Positions 50,201 to 54,300 of a stretch of DNA of 64,000 nucleotides are shown in pieces. The stretch is taken from the NCBI RefSeq assembly GCF_017301735.1, contig NZ_CP071090.1, forward strand, positions 6,872,001 through 6,936,000, read 5' to 3'. Origin of the DNA: Pyxidicoccus parkwaysis (GTDB lineage: Bacteria; Myxococcota; Myxococcia; Myxococcales; Myxococcaceae). Under the pieces are notes generated by a model. The model ran no database searches and was not told where the DNA came from. It saw nothing but the letters and a program-made list of their open reading frames with translations. Made by a program: the position numbers and the translations under genes. How positions within the stretch are numbered: position 1 is the first letter of the stretch; each line of letters starts with the position of its first letter.

Positions 50201-51074
50201 CGCGGCGCTGGCCCACTACCTGGACACGCGCCGGGACGCGCCGGCGGCGGCCACCGCCTCCAACCTGGTGCGCCTGAAGCAGGGCCAGGAGGGACGCCGG
50301 CCGCTGTTCCTCATCCACGGCGGCGGCGGCGGAGTGAGTGCCTTCGCCGACCTGGCCCGCTTCCTCCCCGCAGACCGCCCCGTGTACGCCTTCCGCGCGC
50401 CCGGGCTTGACGGCGGAGAGCTGCCTCCCGCGTCCGTGGAGGCCCTGGCCCGGCACTACCTCCCGCAGCTGCGCGCGGTGCAGCCGCATGGCCCCTACCT
50501 GCTGGGAGGCTGGTCCTTCGGTGGCCTCGTCGCGCACGCGCTGGCGCACCAGCTCCAAACGGAGGGTGAAGCCGTGGAGCTGCTGGTGATGCTCGACACG
50601 CCCGCGCCCGAGGCGACGCCCTCACCGGAGCCGGACCTCGTCCAGCAGCTCGCCACCTTCGGCGAGCTCCTCGGCCTGCCGTGGCGCGCACTGAAGCTGG
50701 ACGTTGAGAAACTGGAACAGCTCCAGGGCCGCGAGCGCCTGGGCTGGCTGTTGGAGCAGCTGCGCCACCTGCCCGGCGGCGCGCCCGACCTGGACGTGGA
50801 TGAGACGATGCGCCTCTTCCACGTCTTCGAGCGGCTGTTCTCGGCTCAGCGGACCTACGTCCCGGCTCGCTACGGTGGCCCCGTCGTCCTCCTCAGGGCC
50901 GCCGTGGCCACCGCACCAGCAGTGGACCTGGGCTGGACGCAGTGGCTCACCCAGGAGCCCCGCGTGCTGGAGGTGAGCGGAGACCACTTCACGATGCTCC
51001 AGTCGCCGCACCTGTCCACCGTGGCGGAGCGGCTCACGGAGCTTCTGCTCGCACTGGAACGCGCGGCTGGCTGA
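29223..51074 (+). CDS. NRPS1: seven-module peptide synthetase with C-terminal thioesterase
   Basis: 7283 residues from ATG 29223 (MALTPEQKR); an in-frame ATG at 29130 adds 31 residues outside the homology and is rejected. Order: C1-A1-PCP1 (29223-32390), C2-A2-PCP2 (to 35560), C3-A3-PCP3 (to 38740), C4-A4-PCP4 (to 41910), C5-A5-PCP5 (to 45110), C6-A6-PCP6 (to 48290), C7-truncated A7-PCP7 (to 50230), TE (50270-51070). PCP serines: 1018, 2076, 3134, 4189, 5258, 6315, 6964; TE Ser7098 in GWSFGG. By-eye codes: A1 DALWLGGVF (Val-like); A2, A3 and A4 all DLFNNALTY (Ala-type); A5 DVWHISLVD (Ser); A6 DTAQIGSID (not assigned). All C domains look LCL; C5 reads HHIVSDRW instead of HHxxxDG. No E or MT domain is present, so residues should stay L unless changed elsewhere. 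The first 36 residues nearly match those of NRPS2. It stands behind a terminator, so it is probably a separate transcription unit. Substrate calls are moderate to low confidence. Confidence 0.92.
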   Translation: MALTPEQKRARLAELLRDKARQSRRAPVSFSQERMWLQERLEPGSAALNSPTAVRLSGELDVDALRSALQELVHRHEALRTTFVEQHGRLFQQIAPVLDVELPVIDVRDGREAEAWRRLHVDARQPFDLEKGPLLRAVLYRWDSREHLLLLNLHHIISDGWTMGVLVKELGALYPTLAAGQPASLPPLPLQYADFASWQRDWLRGETLDTQLGYWREQLDPGAVLELPTDRPRTADTSARGARQTRLLPPELLESLRLLALSEGRTLFTLLLSAWQVLLSRYSGQDDVVVGSPVAGRNRAELEGLVGLFVNTLALRADLSGDPSFRELLARVHEKVLGAFAHQDLPFEKLVEALRPERRVGVSPLFQVLFALQNAPQPPLDVPGLRMEAQPVDSGAAQVDLTLLAAELPQGLRTALVYRTDLFDDATATRLLEHFHTLLEGIAAHPERRLSELPLLSGAERQQVLVDWNATTAEYPRASTLPEVFAQVVARFPDKVAVELGDAKLSYRQLDERANQLAWHLREAGVSTDSRVAIAVERSVELVVALVAILKAGGAYVPLDPSYPRERLAAMVEDARPRVLVTTRALLEELPREGLSPVVLEDVSLSTRPTFAPPQAALPDSLAYIDFTSGSTGRPKGVGTPHAAVLRTVFGVDYARFGPEETFLLLAPVSFDASTLELWGALLHGSRLVVMPPQPPSLEELGQVLQRTGVTTLWLTSGLFTQMVDGYLEGLRTVKQLLTGGDVVSALHVRRVLETLRIPVTNGYGPTESTVFATAFRMTDAARVGTSLPIGRPLGNTRVYVLDVHGQPVPVGVPGELFIGGDGLARGYVEQPALTAERFVPDAFSDIPGARLYRTGDKVRWSADGTLEFLGRLDAQVKLRGFRIELPEIEAALQSHPGVREAVAVVREDVPGDKRLVGYVVASEPLDTAALRAHLKQRLPDYMVPSALVRMDAFPLTANAKVNRRALPAPDAASSVPAQAYVAPRTVTEERLAALWTEVLRVPRVGALDNFFELGGHSLLATQVASRIRTTFRVELSLRTLFAEPTLEALAARIDSVRGSTSSEGPVHAITPVPRTGPLPLSFAQQRLWFIDQLEPGGATYNMPTFVRLEGALDVAALRHGLTELVKRHESLRTVFRQEEGQPRQLILSDVELPLTVVDLSGLSSEAARAALQQQLREDTLRSFDLANGPLIRAGLWRLSASEHVLALNMHHIVSDGWSMGVLVREVAALYEASLQGRPSPLPPLPLQYADYAVWQRQWLQGPVLEAQLAWWRQQLAGAPQALELPTDKPRPAMPAYRGAQVPVVLPSDVAQRLKALCQQEGATPFMALLATFQVLLSRYSGQQDISVGSPIAGRQRGELEGLIGFFVNTLVMRARLEERATFRDLLRQVKEMALGAYAHQDVPFERLVEVLQPTRDLSRSPLFQALFALQNAPATSPRMEGLTLHTLEVELSTAKFELELILTETADGYRGTLRYDADLFEQGTASRIAEHYRVLLEGLLASTEQPVESIPLLTPHERHQLLVEFNDTRTVLQRSVIPALVAAQVARTPNATALVVGTERFTYSQLDARANQLAHHLQAFGVGPEVRVAVCMERTADLVVSLLAVLKAGGAYVPLDPAYPRGRLDYTLSDSGAQLLLSHQSLLSSLQLDTQGLRTVCLDALPSSFARLPASAPECRAVPDNLSHVIYTSGSTGRPKGVAISHASSTAFLDWSLRTFSREQFAGTLAATSICFDLSVFELFAPLSCGGTILLAANALELASLPAASKVTLVNTVPSAVAELLRLGAIPPSVTTVNLAGEALPGTLVRGLYATGTVKHVFNLYGPTEDTTYSTFTRVPEGPGEPTIGVPLPETSGYILTPSLQLQPIGVPGELYLSGAGLARGYLGRPDLTSERFVADPFSTTPGARMYRTGDLVRWRADGQLDYLGRIDHQVKVRGFRIELGEIESGLRSHPSVQGAVVMARQDSPGGDKRLVAYVVPAEGQKIEVEVLRRHLRQHVPDFMVPSAFVALDSFPLNPNGKVDRKALPAPESAASSSDETYVAPRTPTEELLATLWSQVLGVPRVGSEDNFFALGGHSLLATQLVSRIRSTLGVALPLRELFKTPVLSALARAVDAARLSSQGLQEVPDLVPAPRTEVLPLSFAQHRLWFIDQLEPGTVTYNMPFALRLEGVPDVAGLQKSLSDVVRRHESLRTTFASRDGEPEQLIHPPATLPLPVVDLSGLPASARQAEARRLAAEEALRPFDLSKGPLLRATLLSLGEKEHLLLLTMHHIVSDGWSMGVLVREFCALYAAHVDGTAARLPPMPVQYADFAMWQRGWLRDAALETRLDYWKRQLAGAPALLELPTDKPRPSVPKYRGARKPFALGEQLSKSLGALCRREGVTPFMTLLAAFQVLLARYSGQDDIVVGSPIAGRNRAETEGLIGFFANTLALRTRIAPRASFATLLRGVKETTLAAYEHQDVPFEKLVEELKPERSLSHSPIFQVMFGLQNMPMGRLELPGLSLQSVPEENIHSRFDLSLFMVEEPTGFVGALDYDIDLFDEATAARLLEHYRVLLEGLLTSTELPVESIPLLTPHEHHQLLVEFNDTRTVLQRSVIPALVSAQVARTPNATALVVGTERFTYSQLDARANQLAHYLQSFGVGPEVRVAVCMERTADLVVSLLAVLKAGGAYVPLDPAYPRGRLDYTLSDSGAQLLLSHQSLLSSLQLDTQGLRTVCLDALPSSFARLPASAPECRAVPENLSHVIYTSGSTGRPKGVAISHASSTAFLDWSLRTFSREQFAGTLAATSICFDLSVFELFAPLSCGGTILLAANALELASLPAASKVTLVNTVPSAVAELLRLGAIPPSVTTVNLAGEALPGTLVRGLYATGTVKHVFNLYGPTEDTTYSTFTRVPEGPGEPTIGVPLPETSGYILTPSLQLQPIGVPGELYLSGAGLARGYLGRPDLTSERFVADPFSTTPGARMYRTGDLVRWRADGQLDYLGRIDHQVKVRGFRIELGEIESGLRSHPSVQGAVVMAREDSPGGDKRLVAYVVPAEGQKIEVEVLRRHLRQHVPDFMVPSAFVALDSFPLNPNGKVDRKALPAPESAASSSDEAYVAPRTPTEEQLAGLFAQVLRVQRVGATDNFFELGGHSLLATQLVSRVRTAFDVELPLRALFEAPTVARLAARIASVTSSHDAQTPSLVPMARTGGMPLSFAQQRLWFIDQLEPGSATYNMPAFVRLEGSLDVAALQRGLTELVQRHEALRTVFTQRNGQPLQIILPPTTLVLNTVDLSSLAPETTREALEQQLRAEALRPFNLSTGPLIRAGLWKVSPSEHVLALNMHHIVSDGWSMGVLVREVAALYDAFSQGRPSPLPALPLQYADYAVWQRKWLQGAVLDGQLAWWRQHLSGLSNLELPTDKPRPPVQTYHGAEIPFALPKTVSESVKALCQREGVTPFMVLLAAFQVLLSRYSGQDDITVGSLIAGRQRGELEGLIGFFVNTLALRARVDGRASFASLLRQVKETALGAYAHQDVPFERLVEELQPTRDLSRSPLFQVLFVLQNAPVSATNVSGLTLRPNAVQSVTAKFDLELGLGETPEGFRGTLLYNTDLFEQGTAARIAEHYRVLLEGLLTSTEQPVESISLLTPHERHQLLVEFNDTRTVLQRSVIPALVAAQVARTPNATALVVGTERFTYSQLDERSNRLAHFLQSFGVGPEIRVAVCMERTADLVVSLLAVLKAGGAYVPLDPAYPRGRLDYTLSDSGAQLLLSHQSLLSSLQLDTQGLRTVCLDALPSSFARLPASAPECRAVPDNLSHVIYTSGSTGKPKGVAISHASSTAFLDWSLRTFSREQFAGTLAATSICFDLSVFELFAPLSCGGTILLAANALELASLPAASKVTLVNTVPSAVAELLRLGAIPPSVTTVNLAGEALPGTLVRGLYATGTVKHVFNLYGPTEDTTYSTFTRVPEGPGEPTIGVPLPETAGYILTPALQLQPVGVPGELYLSGAGLARGYLGRPDLTSERFVADPFSTTPGARMYRTGDLVRWRADGQLDYLGRIDHQVKVRGFRIELGEIESGLRSHPSVQGAVVMARQDSPGGDKRLVAYVVPAEGQKIEVEVLRRHLRQHVPDFMVPSAFVALDSFPLNPNGKVDRKALPAPESADSSSDETYVAPRTPTEKQLADLFAQVLRVQRVGVSDSFFALGGHSLLATQLISRIRSTLSIELPLRALFDAPTVAALAERIQTSQSAQDTQISVHTALGRDGEWPLSFAQQRLWLITQLDPDSPAYALPAVLRIRGVLTVAALSRAFTTVVERHESLRTVFVSRDGEPQQRILTASEFPLPVVDLSGVPAGERELRARKLISDETLRPFDLTRGPLVRALLFRLDTREHILIVTMHHIVSDRWSLGVLIREVATLYGAFTSGLEPRLPPLPLQYADYALWQRQWLQGEVLEKQLGYWRQQLSGAPPVLELPTDKPRPPVQSSRGAYVPVRLTKPQLDALTALCQREGATPFMALLVTWQALLARYSGQDDIVVGSPIAGRNRAETEGLIGFFVNTLVLRTRIGPRATFRELLAQVRATTLGAYEHQEMPFEKLVEELQPQRSLSHSPLFQVMFGLQNTPDAPVEIPAGPGSSGPLEIRAVSQDFESAKFDLSLDLAQTPDGLSGVLIYNTDLFEQPTVARLVEHFLVLLEGLLAQPEQPVASIPLLDAGERRQLRVDFQGRAEAYPRDVCLHTLIEAQVRRTPDAEAVRFEDQALTYAQLDARADQLAAYLRQLGVGREVLVGVCLERSLDMMVALLGVLKSGAAYVPLDPAYPRERLAGMLEDTAAPVLLTHRHFVNVLPAHASRVVCLDEDWASAIPPRSASPAPTASPDALAYVIFTSGSTGRPKGATNAHTGIVNRLLWMQQEYGLTSDDTVLQKTPFSFDVSVWEFFWPLMTGARLVFAKPGGHQDPAYLARLMDDARVTTAHFVPSMLQAFVEEPGLEKLTHLRRLICSGEALPAALVRRAHQRLPATEVHNLYGPTEAAVDVTYYACPRDDLARGVPIGRPVANTQIHILDGTGQPVPVGVAGELFIGGIQVGRGYWRRPELTAERFIPDPFSATPGARLYRTGDVARWRRDGTVEYVGRADFQVKLRGLRIELGEIESALRQQPQIHDTVVVAREDVPGDKRLVAYVVAREGSTVDAAELRTPLLKMLPEYMVPSAFVVLEALPLNPSGKVDRKALPAPDARAGVTAPWVAPRTASEQLIAGLISQLLRVERVGADDSFFALGGHSLLATQLASRLRAAFSVDLPLRVLFEAPTPATLARRIEALQQAKKPEVPTILPVPRTGPLPLSFAQQRLWFIDQLEPGSANYNMPAFVRLEGTLDVPALRRVLTELVQRHESLRTLFIQQEGHPLQFVLPYAELPVAVVDLSGLSPEGAREALEQQLREEALRPFNLATGPLIRAGVWKLGPTEHVLALNLHHIVSDGWSNGVLVREVAALYEAFLNGRPSPLPPLPLQYADYAVWQRQWMQGAVLKENLAWWRQRLEGAPSALELPTDKPRPAVQTFRGAQVPVSIPAEVSARLKSLSQQEGVTPFMVLLAAFQMLLSRYSGQDDVTVGSPIAGRQRGELEGLIGFFVNTLALRARVDGRASFLKLLTQVKEMALGAYEHQDVPFERLVEELQPTRDLSRSPLFQVLIVLQNAPTTAARVSGLTMRPYEVESVTSKFELELALMETPNGIQGSLLYNSDLFEEGTATRMVAHLGNLLRAAVDHPEQPVSSLPLMDEAERRRVLVEWNATAADFPSDACVHHLFSAQAARTPDALAVVSDAGSLTYAELDARSGLLAAHLRQLGVRADTLVALCMERSLELPVAVLGVLKAGGAYVPLDPAYPRERLAFMLQDTAAPVLVTQQHLLGLLPEGPAVVCVDTLPREGVMTEGVPVPPESAAYVIYTSGSTGRPKGAVISHRSLSNHAGWMRTAFDLGPGERALQLTSPSFDTSVAELFSALLSGSTLVMAPPDAQRDSRVLLDCLVRHGITVLQLVPSLLRVLLDEPGLSAATRLRCLIPGGEALTPDLPSRVREALPRVRLTNSYGPTEATIDATIWSVEADVSGPVVPIGRPISNTRTYVLDAHLHPVPPGVPGELYVGGEGVARGYLNRPHLTAERFVPDPFSTEPGARLYRTGDKVRWSADGTLVFVGRIDAQVKLRGQRIELGEIEAALQQQPGVRDAAVLVREDVPGQQRLVAYVVSATSGQALDTGALRAALQKQLPEYMVPSAFVLLEALPLTPNGKLDRKALPIPDSGATTEGFVAPRTPTEKGVADLMTSLLHVKRVGVDDSFFSLGGHSLLATQLVSRIRAAFRVELPLRAVFEAPTVAALAQRIASLQQGSTPRHEAPPLRPAPRTQALPLSFAQQRLWFIDQLEPGSSAYNVPTAVRLSGTLDVPALERALNALIERHESLRTTFGVQGGEAVQHIHPASATKLHVEDLSALSAESREATARRLAASEVGAPFDLVRGPLFRVSLVRLTAEEHVLLTTMHHIVSDGWSMSVLVRELAALYQAHASGQTPHLPPLPVQYADFTVWQRDWLRGEVLEAQLRYWKQQLGGAPHALELPTDRPRPAVQTSHGAAHLFTLSPELSQRLEALGQEHQSTLFMVLLAAWQTLLSRYSGQDDVVVGSPIAGRNRAETEGLIGFFVNTLALRSRLSSEDSFVSLLERVRETTLGAYAHQEVPFEKLVEVLQPGRDLSRPPLFQVMFALQNLPESELRLPGLKLSLVDAESHTAKFELTLAMTTTAHGLAGVVEYNTDLFNASTVERLAEHFRTLLGAITANPRQRLASLPLLSETEQRKLLREWSAASGATLPFGGTRAYVLDARGQPVPVGVVGELHVGGARSDLGQPGPAPERFVPDPFSDVPGARLYRTGELVRWREDGTLDFLGRADSKALPAPEASSTPEDAYVAPRTPTEERLAALWSEVLGVPRVGATDSFFSLGGHSLLAARMVARLQEATQTRLPLAILFQHSTVAALAHYLDTRRDAPAAATASNLVRLKQGQEGRRPLFLIHGGGGGVSAFADLARFLPADRPVYAFRAPGLDGGELPPASVEALARHYLPQLRAVQPHGPYLLGGWSFGGLVAHALAHQLQTEGEAVELLVMLDTPAPEATPSPEPDLVQQLATFGELLGLPWRALKLDVEKLEQLQGRERLGWLLEQLRHLPGGAPDLDVDETMRLFHVFERLFSAQRTYVPARYGGPVVLLRAAVATAPAVDLGWTQWLTQEPRVLEVSGDHFTMLQSPHLSTVAERLTELLLALERAAG
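33693..35363 (+). repeat. A-domain repeat copy 1 (module 2)
   Basis: First of three 1671-bp segments covering the end of a C domain, the whole A domain and the linker to the PCP. The copies are the same length between shared anchors (GAGCACTACC to CGCCCACCGAG). Bases 34057-34260 are identical in all three, third codon positions included. The segment uses noticeably more T-ending codons (TCT, CCT, GCT) than neighbouring domains. Confidence 0.9.
36867..38537 (+). repeat. A-domain repeat copy 2 (module 3)
   Basis: Second 1671-bp copy; the identical block lies at 37231-37434. Upstream of that block it matches copy 3 better than copy 1 (for example ctccagtccttcggcgtc), whereas just after it copy 2 diverges (ccggagaatctctct) and copies 1 and 3 agree. 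This is a mosaic pattern. Confidence 0.9.
40032..41702 (+). repeat. A-domain repeat copy 3 (module 4)
   Basis: Third 1671-bp copy; the identical block lies at 40396-40599. It has private patches (LDERSNRLAHF, GSTGKPKGV, PETAGYILTPALQLQPVGV), yet the nine visible specificity residues are the same as in copies 1 and 2. Confidence 0.9.
49690..49980 (+). pseudogene. Remnant of the module 7 adenylation domain inside NRPS1
   Basis: Between C7 and PCP7 only about 75 recognisable A-domain codons remain (49728-49952: TRAYVLDARGQPVPVG...GELHVGG...RFVPDPFS...LYRTGELVRWREDGTLDFLGRAD), corresponding to the A7/A8 motif area. Motifs A1-A6, with the P-loop-like TSGSTG, all specificity residues and YGPTE, are missing. 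The segment then jumps from GRAD straight to SKALPAPE, losing the rest of A8, the hinge and the A10 lysine context. Measured between the same anchors as the module 2-4 repeats, module 7 has 444 bp (49584-50027) against 1671 bp, a loss of 1227 bp, exactly 409 codons, so the frame stays open into intact PCP7 and TE. The remnant cannot adenylate. Confidence 0.9.
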
Positions 51075-51344
51075 TCGCCCACCGGGGAGTCGACCGGACA
51101 TTCCTGAATTACGTAGAGGGCTGAAAGTGTCAGCTCAGCCTTCTATGACACGAGCGGTCGGGGATTGGAGAATGGCTCATTTGCCGAGCTATTCTCGCTG
51201 TCGCGGAGTTCTTTCTCCGCACTGTTTCCACCCCCCGCTGGAGATTCTCGTGGTTTCGCAATCAATCCGGATGGCCTGGTGTCGCTTGCAAGCGAGCAGA
51301 CGCCCCGTACCCGGACTGCGATGCCCCCGGGAGCAGGCATAACC
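51075..51344 (+). promoter_or_regulatory. Intergenic region between NRPS1 and NRPS2
   Basis: 270 bp without a gene. Three inverted repeats are visible: GTGTCA/TGACAC (51127-51132 with 51146-51151); GCGGAG/CTCCGC (51203-51208 with 51215-51220, 6-nt loop, weak following ACTGTTT); and a perfect 14-bp palindrome TCGCTTGCAAGCGA at 51282-51295, about 50 bp before the NRPS2 start and a candidate operator. No strong terminator with a T-run is seen, so read-through from NRPS1 is possible. A GGGAG ribosome site sits near 51329-51333. Confidence 0.45.
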
Positions 51345-54300
51345 ATGGCGCTCACCCCAGATCAGAAGCGCGCGCGGCTCGCCGAGCTGCTGCGCGATAA
51401 GAGCCGTCAGTCCCGTCGTGCGCCGGTGTCCTTCGCGCAAGAGCGGATGTGGTTCCAGGAGCGGCTCAACCCGGGCAGTGCCGCCTTCAACGTTCCCATC
51501 GCGGTACGTCTGTCCGGCGAGCTCAACGTCGACGCCCTCCGCGGAGCGCTCCAGGAGTTGGTGCAGCGCCATGAGGCCCTGCGCACCACCTTCGTCGAGC
51601 AGGACGGGCGCGTGTCGCAGCAGATTGCCGCCACGCTCGACGTCGCCCTGCCCGTCGTCGACGTGAAGGACGGCACTCCGTCCGAGCGCGAAGCCGAGGC
51701 GTGGCGCCGGCTGCACGCGCAGGCGCAGCAGCCCTTCGACGTGGAGAAGGGTCCGCTGATGCGCACGGTGCTCTACCGCTGGGGCGCCAGCGAGCACCTG
51801 CTCCTGCTCGACGTGCACCACATCGTCTCCGACGGCTGGTCCCTGGGTGTGCTCGTGCGCGAGTTGGGCGCGCTCTACCCCGCGCTCGCCGCCGGCCAGC
51901 CCGCGTCCCTGCCTCCGCTGCCCATGCAGTACGCAGGGTTCGCATCATGGCAGCGCGACTGGCTCAAGGGCGACACGCTCGACTCGCAACTGAGTTACTG
52001 GCGCGAGCGGCTCGACCCCAACGCCGTGCTGGAGCTGCCCACCGACAAGCCCCGCCCGTCCATGGCCTCCACGCGTGGCGCGCGGCTCACGGTGATGCTG
52101 CCGCCCGCGTTGCTCCAGTCCCTCAAGGAGCTGGCCCGGCGTGAGGGCCGCACCCTCTTCCCGCTGCTCATCGCCGCGTACCAGCTGCTGCTGTCGCGCT
52201 ACAGCGGCCAGGACGACGTCGTCATCGGCACGCCCGTCGCCGGACGCAACCGCTCCGAGCTCGAGGGCCTCATCGGCCTGTTCGTCAACACGCTCCCCCT
52301 GCGCACGGACCTCTCCGGAGACCCGACCTTCCTGGAGCTGATGACGCGCGTGCATGAGGCGTCGCTCGGCGCCTTCGCCCACCAGGACGTCCCCTTCGAG
52401 AAGCTGGTGGAGGCGCTCCAGCCCGAGCGCAGCCTGAGCACTTCGCCTCTTTTCCAGGTCAGCTTCACGCTGCAGAACGCGCCGCTGCCTCCGCTGCGCG
52501 TGCCCGGCCTGACGCTGGAGATGCAGCCGGTGGACAACGGCGCCGCCCAGGTGGACCTGTCCCTCTTCGCCACCGAGCTGCCCGAGGGCCTGCGCCTCGC
52601 CTCCCTCTACCGGACGGACCTCTTCGAGGAGTCCTCCGTCCGCCGCCTGCTGAGCCACTTCCAGACGCTGCTGGAGGCCATCGCCGCGCATCCGGAGCGC
52701 CGTCTCTCCGAGCTGCCGCTCATGGATGCCTCCGAGCAGCAGCGCATGCTCGTGGACTGGAACGGCAAGCCCGCGCCCTTCCCCGACGGCGCCACCGTCC
52801 ACGAGCGCTTCGAGGCCCAGGCGAAGAGCACGCCCGACGCCACGGCGCTGGAGCTCGGGGACGAGCGCGTCACCTACGCGCAGCTCGACGCGCGCGCCAA
52901 CCAGCTCGCGCACCATCTGCGCATGCTCGGCGTCGGCACCGACACGTTGGTGGCGCTCCACCTGGAGCGCTCCATCGACCTCGTCGTCGCCATGCTCGGT
53001 GTGCTCAAGGCCGGCGGCGCTTTCGTCCCGATGGACCCGAGCTACCCCGCGGACCGGCTGGGCTACATGCTCACCGACTCCGCCGTGCCTGTCATCATCA
53101 CCCTGGAGCACCTGGCGGACGAGCTGCCCTCGCGCGGCGAGCAATTCGTATTGCTGGACGCGGACGCGCGCCACCTCGAGCGGCAGCCGACGACGCCTCC
53201 CGCCTCGGGAGCGCGGGCGGACCACCTCGCCTACGTCATCTACACCTCCGGCAGCACCGGCCGTCCCAAGGGCGTCACCGTCACGCACCGGGGCGTGCCC
53301 AACCTCGTCCTCGCCCAGGCGCACGCCATGGGCATCTCTCCCGGCACGCGCGTCCTCCAGTTCGCCTCGCCCAGCTTCGACGCCGCCGTCTCCGAGGTCT
53401 TCGTCACCCTCCTCTCCGGCGGCACGCTCCTCCTGCCCTCCAGCGAGGAGCGCATGCCGGGCCCTGCCCTGGCGGGCCTGCTTCGCTCGCGCGAGGTCCA
53501 CGTCGCCACGCTGCCTCCCACCGCCCTCGCCGTCATGGAGACGCAAGGGTTGGAGTCCCTGCGCACCGTCATCTCCGCCGGTGAGGCCTGCTCCGCCGAG
53601 TTGGTGACGAAGTGGGCCACGGGCCGCCGATTCATCAATGCCTACGGCCCCACCGAGGCCACCGTCTGCGCTTCCATGGGCGTGTGCACGCCGGACGGCC
53701 AGAAGCCCTCCATCGGCGCGCCCCTGGCCAACGTGCGCCTGTACGTCCTCGACTCGCACCTGCGCCCCGTGCCCACCGGTGTCCCCGGAGAGCTCTTCAT
53801 CGGCGGCGTGGGCCTCGCGCGCGGCTACCTGCGCCGCCCCGAGCTCACCGCGGAGCGCTTCATCCCGGACGCCTTCAGCGGCGTGCCCGGCGAGAGGCTC
53901 TACCGCACCGGCGACCTCGTGCGCTGGAAGGCCGACGGCACGCTCGACTACCTGGGCCGCACCGACTTCCAGGTGAAGCTGCGCGGCTACCGCATCGAGC
54001 TGGGTGAAATCGAATCCGCTCTGCGCGCCCATCCGTCCGTCGAAGAGGCCGTGGCCGTGGTGCGCAACGACGGCCCCTCCGGACAGCGCCTCGTCGCCTA
54101 CGTGGTGTCGCCGTACGAGGAGGACGAGGGCCCCGCCCCCGACGTGCAGGTGCTTCGCACGTACCTCACCGAGCGGCTTCCCGAGTTCATGGTGCCCACG
54201 GCCTTCGTCGTGCTGAAGGCCCTCCCCCTCTCTCCCAACGGCAAGGTGGACCGCAAGGCCCTGCCCGCGCCGGAGGCGCAGCAGCGCGGTGAGACCACCG

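Noticed and set aside
51203..51220. Hairpin GCGGAG/CTCCGC as terminator of NRPS1
   Set aside because: Only a 6-bp stem, 130 bp after the stop, and no proper T-run. Listed as a repeat in the intergenic entry only.
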